Below are positions 61,395 through 64,000 of a DNA stretch of 64,000 bases, piece by piece. Within the stretch, counting starts at the first letter, position 1. The number at the start of each line of letters is the position of its first letter. A program made the translations under genes and the position numbers. The stretch spans positions 7,192,001 to 7,256,000 of the forward strand of contig NZ_CP107567.1 in NCBI RefSeq assembly GCF_025854275.1, given 5' to 3'. Source of the stretch: Streptomyces peucetius (GTDB lineage Bacteria > Actinomycetota > Actinomycetes > Streptomycetales > Streptomycetaceae). The notes under the pieces were generated by a model. It had not been told where the DNA came from and did no database searches. It worked only from the letters and a program-made list of their open reading frames with translations.

Positions 61395-63032
61395 ATGACT
61401 GCAACTCTCGTCGCCAAGGATCTCGCCGCCGGCCACGGCGACCGCTCGTTGTTCTCCGGACTCGACCTCGTCGTCGCCCCCGGCGACGTGATCGGGCTCG
61501 TCGGCGTCAACGGCGCGGGCAAGTCCACGCTGCTGCGGCTGCTCGCCGGCCTCGACCGTCCGGAACAGGGCGAGCTCCGGCTCTCTCCGCCGACCGCGAC
61601 CGTCGGCCATCTCCCGCAGGAGCCGGAGCGCCGCGAAGGCGAGACCGTACGGGACTTCCTGGCCCGCCGCACGGGCGTCACGGCCGCCCAGACCGCCATG
61701 GACGACGCCGCCCAGGGCCTGGCCGACGGCGCCCCGGGAGCGGACGACGCCTACGCCGTCAACCTGGAGCGCTGGCTGGACCTCGGCGGCGCCGACCTGG
61801 ACGAGCGAGCCGAGGAGGTCGCCGCCTCGCTCGGCCTCGGCGTCGGCCTCGACGCGCCCATGACCTCCCTGTCCGGCGGCCAGGCGGCCCGCGCCGGTCT
61901 CGCCTCCCTCCTGCTGTCCCGCTACGACGTCTTCCTGCTCGACGAGCCCACCAACGACCTCGACCTCGACGGCCTCGAACGCCTCGAGGCCTTTGTCCGG
62001 GGCCTGCGTGCCGGCACGGTCGTCGTCAGCCACGACCGCGAATTCCTCACGCGGACCGTCACCAAGGTCCTCGAACTGGACCTCGCCCAACAGCAGATCA
62101 CCCTGTACGGCGGCGGCTACGAGGCGTACCTGGAGGAACGCGAGCGGGCCCGGCGGCACGCACGCGAGGAGTACGACGAGTTCGCCGACAAGAAGGCCGC
62201 TCTCGAGGGCCGTGCCCAGATGCAGCGCAATTGGATGGACAAGGGCGTCAGGAACGCCCGCCGCAAGGCCACCGACAACGACAAGATCGGCCGCAAGCTG
62301 CGGAGCGAGGCGAGCGAGAAGCAGGCCGCCAAGGCACGCCAGACGCAGCGCATGATCGAGCGGCTCGACGCCGTCGACGAGCCCCGCAAGGAGTGGGAGC
62401 TGCGGATGGAGATCGCCACCGCCCCGCGCTCCGGCTCGGTGGTGGCCACCCTCCGCGACGCGGTGGTCCGGCGCGGCGGTTTCCGCTTCGGGCCCGCCTC
62501 GCTGCAGATCGACTGGGCGGACCGGGTGGCGATCACCGGCGCCAACGGCGCGGGCAAGTCGACGCTGCTCGCCGCGCTGCTCGGCCGGCTCGCCCTGGAC
62601 GAGGGACACGCCTCCCTCGGCTCGGGCGTCGTCGTCGGCGAGGTCGACCAGGCCCGCCGCCTGTTCTACGGCGACGAGTCGCTGCTGGACGCCTTCTGCG
62701 CGGCGGTCCCCGACACCGAACCGGCCGAAGTGCGCACCCTGCTGGCCAAGTTCGGGCTCAAGGCCGGACATGTGCTGCGCCCGGCGACGACCCTCTCGCC
62801 GGGAGAGCGCACCCGCGCCGCTCTTGCCCTGCTCCAGGGCCGCGGCGTCAATCTGCTCGTACTGGACGAGCCGACCAACCATCTCGACCTGCCCGCCATC
62901 GAGCAGCTCGAGGCGGCGCTCGACTCGTACACGGGCACGCTGCTGCTGGTCACCCACGACCGCCGGATGCTGGACGCGGTCCGCGTGGGCCGCCGCATCG
63001 AGGTGGCGGACGGCAAGGTGACCGAGCTCTGA
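61395..63032 (+). CDS. ABC-F family ATPase
   Basis: The 545-residue protein has two ABC domains without membrane segments. Domain 1: Walker A GVNGAGKST, signature SLSGGQAARAGL, Walker B VFLLDEPTNDLD. Domain 2: GANGAGKST, TLSPGERTRAAL (SPGE for SGGE) and LLVLDEPTNHLD. The linker is long and charged (residues about 230-320: KKAALEGRAQMQRNWMDKGV). ABC-F proteins act on the ribosome in translation or drug protection. This one is clearly distinct from the ABC-F protein encoded near 3 kb. ATG 61395 is preferred to 61383. Confidence 0.9.
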   Translation: MTATLVAKDLAAGHGDRSLFSGLDLVVAPGDVIGLVGVNGAGKSTLLRLLAGLDRPEQGELRLSPPTATVGHLPQEPERREGETVRDFLARRTGVTAAQTAMDDAAQGLADGAPGADDAYAVNLERWLDLGGADLDERAEEVAASLGLGVGLDAPMTSLSGGQAARAGLASLLLSRYDVFLLDEPTNDLDLDGLERLEAFVRGLRAGTVVVSHDREFLTRTVTKVLELDLAQQQITLYGGGYEAYLEERERARRHAREEYDEFADKKAALEGRAQMQRNWMDKGVRNARRKATDNDKIGRKLRSEASEKQAAKARQTQRMIERLDAVDEPRKEWELRMEIATAPRSGSVVATLRDAVVRRGGFRFGPASLQIDWADRVAITGANGAGKSTLLAALLGRLALDEGHASLGSGVVVGEVDQARRLFYGDESLLDAFCAAVPDTEPAEVRTLLAKFGLKAGHVLRPATTLSPGERTRAALALLQGRGVNLLVLDEPTNHLDLPAIEQLEAALDSYTGTLLLVTHDRRMLDAVRVGRRIEVADGKVTEL

Positions 63033-63080
63033 CACGCCCCTCCCGGGCCGGAAGGGACCGGCCCGGGAGAGACCTGGGCG

Positions 63081-64000
63081 TCAGCGGTTCTTCGGGTCGA
63101 CCAGACCGGCGCGGCGCAGCGCGTCCGCCATCGCGCTGTTCGAAGGGGCCGGGGCCTGGCGCGCCGCGCCGCGACGGTCGCCACCGCCACCCGCACCGCC
63201 CCCGCCTCGGCGCTCGCGGCCACCGCCGCCGCCCTGACGCTGCTGCGGCGGCCGTCCGCCGCGCTCGCGCCGCGGCGCCTGCTCCGCCGACGCCTCGTCG
63301 TCCAGCCGCAGCGTCAGCGAGATCCGCTTGCGCGGGATGTCGACGTCGAACACCTTCACCTTGACCACGTCGCCCGGCTTGACCACGTCCCGCGGGTCCT
63401 TGACGAACGTCTTGGACATCGCGGACACATGCACCAGACCGTCCTGGTGGACACCGACGTCCACGAACGCCCCGAACGCTGCCACGTTCGTGACGACGCC
63501 CTCCAGCACCATCCCGGGGACCAGGTCGCCGATCTTCTCGACGCCCTCCTTGAAGGTGGCCGTCCGGAACGCGGGTCGCGGGTCGCGGCCCGGCTTCTCC
63601 AGCTCGCGCAGGATGTCCGTCACCGTCGGCAGACCGAAGGTCTCGTCCACGAAGTCGGAGGGCCGCAGCGACCGCAGCACCGAGGTGTTGCCGATGAGCG
63701 AGGCCACTTCGCCGCCGCCGGCCTTCACCATCCGCCGCACCACCGGGTACGCCTCGGGGTGGACGCTCGAGGAGTCCAGCGGGTCGTCACCGCCGCGGAT
63801 GCGGAGGAAGCCCGCACACTGCTCGTACGCCTTGGGGCCGAGGCGTGCCACGTCCTTGAGCGCCTTGCGGGAACGGAACGGGCCGTTGGTGTCGCGGTGG
63901 GCGACGATGTTCTCCGCGAGGCCGGCGCCGATGCCGGAGACCCGTGAGAGCAGCGGCGCGGAGGCGGTGTTGACGTCGACGCCGACGCCGTTCACACAGT
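63081..64000 (-). CDS. tex: Tex-like S1 RNA-binding protein, C-terminal part
   Basis: The frame enters from the right edge and ends at 63081. It shows the helix-hairpin-helix region ([40 protein letters not shown]), the domain [20 protein letters not shown], and a C-terminal S1 domain ([54 protein letters not shown]). A Gly/Arg/Gln-rich low-complexity tail of about 60 residues follows. Tex binds nucleic acid and affects transcription and virulence genes in other bacteria. The catalytic-like YqgF domain lies outside the window. Confidence 0.92.
   Translation of the reverse strand, partial: CVNGVGVDVNTASAPLLSRVSGIGAGLAENIVAHRDTNGPFRSRKALKDVARLGPKAYEQCAGFLRIRGGDDPLDSSSVHPEAYPVVRRMVKAGGGEVASLIGNTSVLRSLRPSDFVDETFGLPTVTDILRELEKPGRDPRPAFRTATFKEGVEKIGDLVPGMVLEGVVTNVAAFGAFVDVGVHQDGLVHVSAMSKTFVKDPRDVVKPGDVVKVKVFDVDIPRKRISLTLRLDDEASAEQAPRRERGGRPPQQRQGGGGGRERRGGGGAGGGGDRRGAARQAPAPSNSAMADALRRAGLVDPKNR

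Overview
The window is high-GC DNA with the codon usage, GTG/TTG starts and gene families of a Streptomyces (or close streptomycete) chromosome: a WhiB-like protein, an SsgA-like sporulation protein, secreted phospholipase A2, streptogrisin-type protease, GH81 glucanase, DUF5959 and two ABC-F proteins. No rRNA, tRNA or CRISPR array was recognised. Dense secreted-enzyme content and repeated IS debris suggest a chromosome-arm-like accessory region; that placement is inference.

Layout. 1-4 kb: start of a putative ATP-binding protein, a WhiB-like regulator, an acyl-ACP desaturase with a TetR-like operator cluster, and an ABC-F ATPase with a structured leader and a possible 3-codon upstream ORF. 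4-15 kb: insertion-sequence territory. It holds a decayed IS5-type element running into a DUF5959 gene, IS110/IS5 debris, an antiporter fragment, an IS5-type element with a coupled coiled-coil ORF, a short secreted M9 collagenase, and an intact ISL3 element whose target duplication abuts a second, broken ISL3 element. Between these lie a PEP-mutase-like enzyme, a GAP-family membrane protein and a MerR regulator. 15-22 kb: SsgA-like protein, Asp-box propeller protein, YciI protein, PAS-GGDEF diguanylate cyclase, endonuclease V, phospholipase A2 and a saccharopine-dehydrogenase-like reductase. 22-29 kb: a fatty-acid or branched-acid degradation operon (CoA transferase/racemase, acyl-CoA dehydrogenase, thiolase, FadB-like protein) with DUF2087 and MerR genes converging on it.

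29-41 kb: DUF4241 protein divergent from an ALC1/TARG1-like macrodomain, streptogrisin-like protease, sphingomyelinase-like phosphodiesterase, a class I P450 cassette (membrane protein, ferredoxin, ferredoxin reductase, P450), GNAT, GlxA-type AraC regulator divergent from an alpha/beta hydrolase, and a MpaB/DUF2236 oxygenase whose internal 55 bp is duplicated upstream beside a transposon-helper remnant. 41-51 kb: a beta-1,3-glucan utilisation locus (GH1 glucosidase, two permeases, binding lipoprotein, GH81 endoglucanase with a probable CBM56, LacI regulator) tied together by three TGAGAGCGCTCTCA-type operators. 51-64 kb: TetR/sugar O-acetyltransferase pair with a double palindrome at the start codon, secreted M1, S15-like and M14 peptidases, BCCT transporter, D-amino-acid-oxidase-like protein, SpoU-like methyltransferase, a second ABC-F protein and the 3' part of tex.

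The clearest functional unit is the glucan locus: GH81 cuts beta-1,3-glucan outside the cell, the ABC transporter imports oligosaccharides, GH1 hydrolyses them to glucose, and the LacI protein probably represses both divergent transcripts and its own gene. No wholly new multi-gene system is proven. The best leads are the ABC-F leader, the glucan regulon with its intercistronic hairpin, the TetR double operator, the 22-bp tandem repeat array, the 55-bp duplication and the DUF4241/macrodomain pair.
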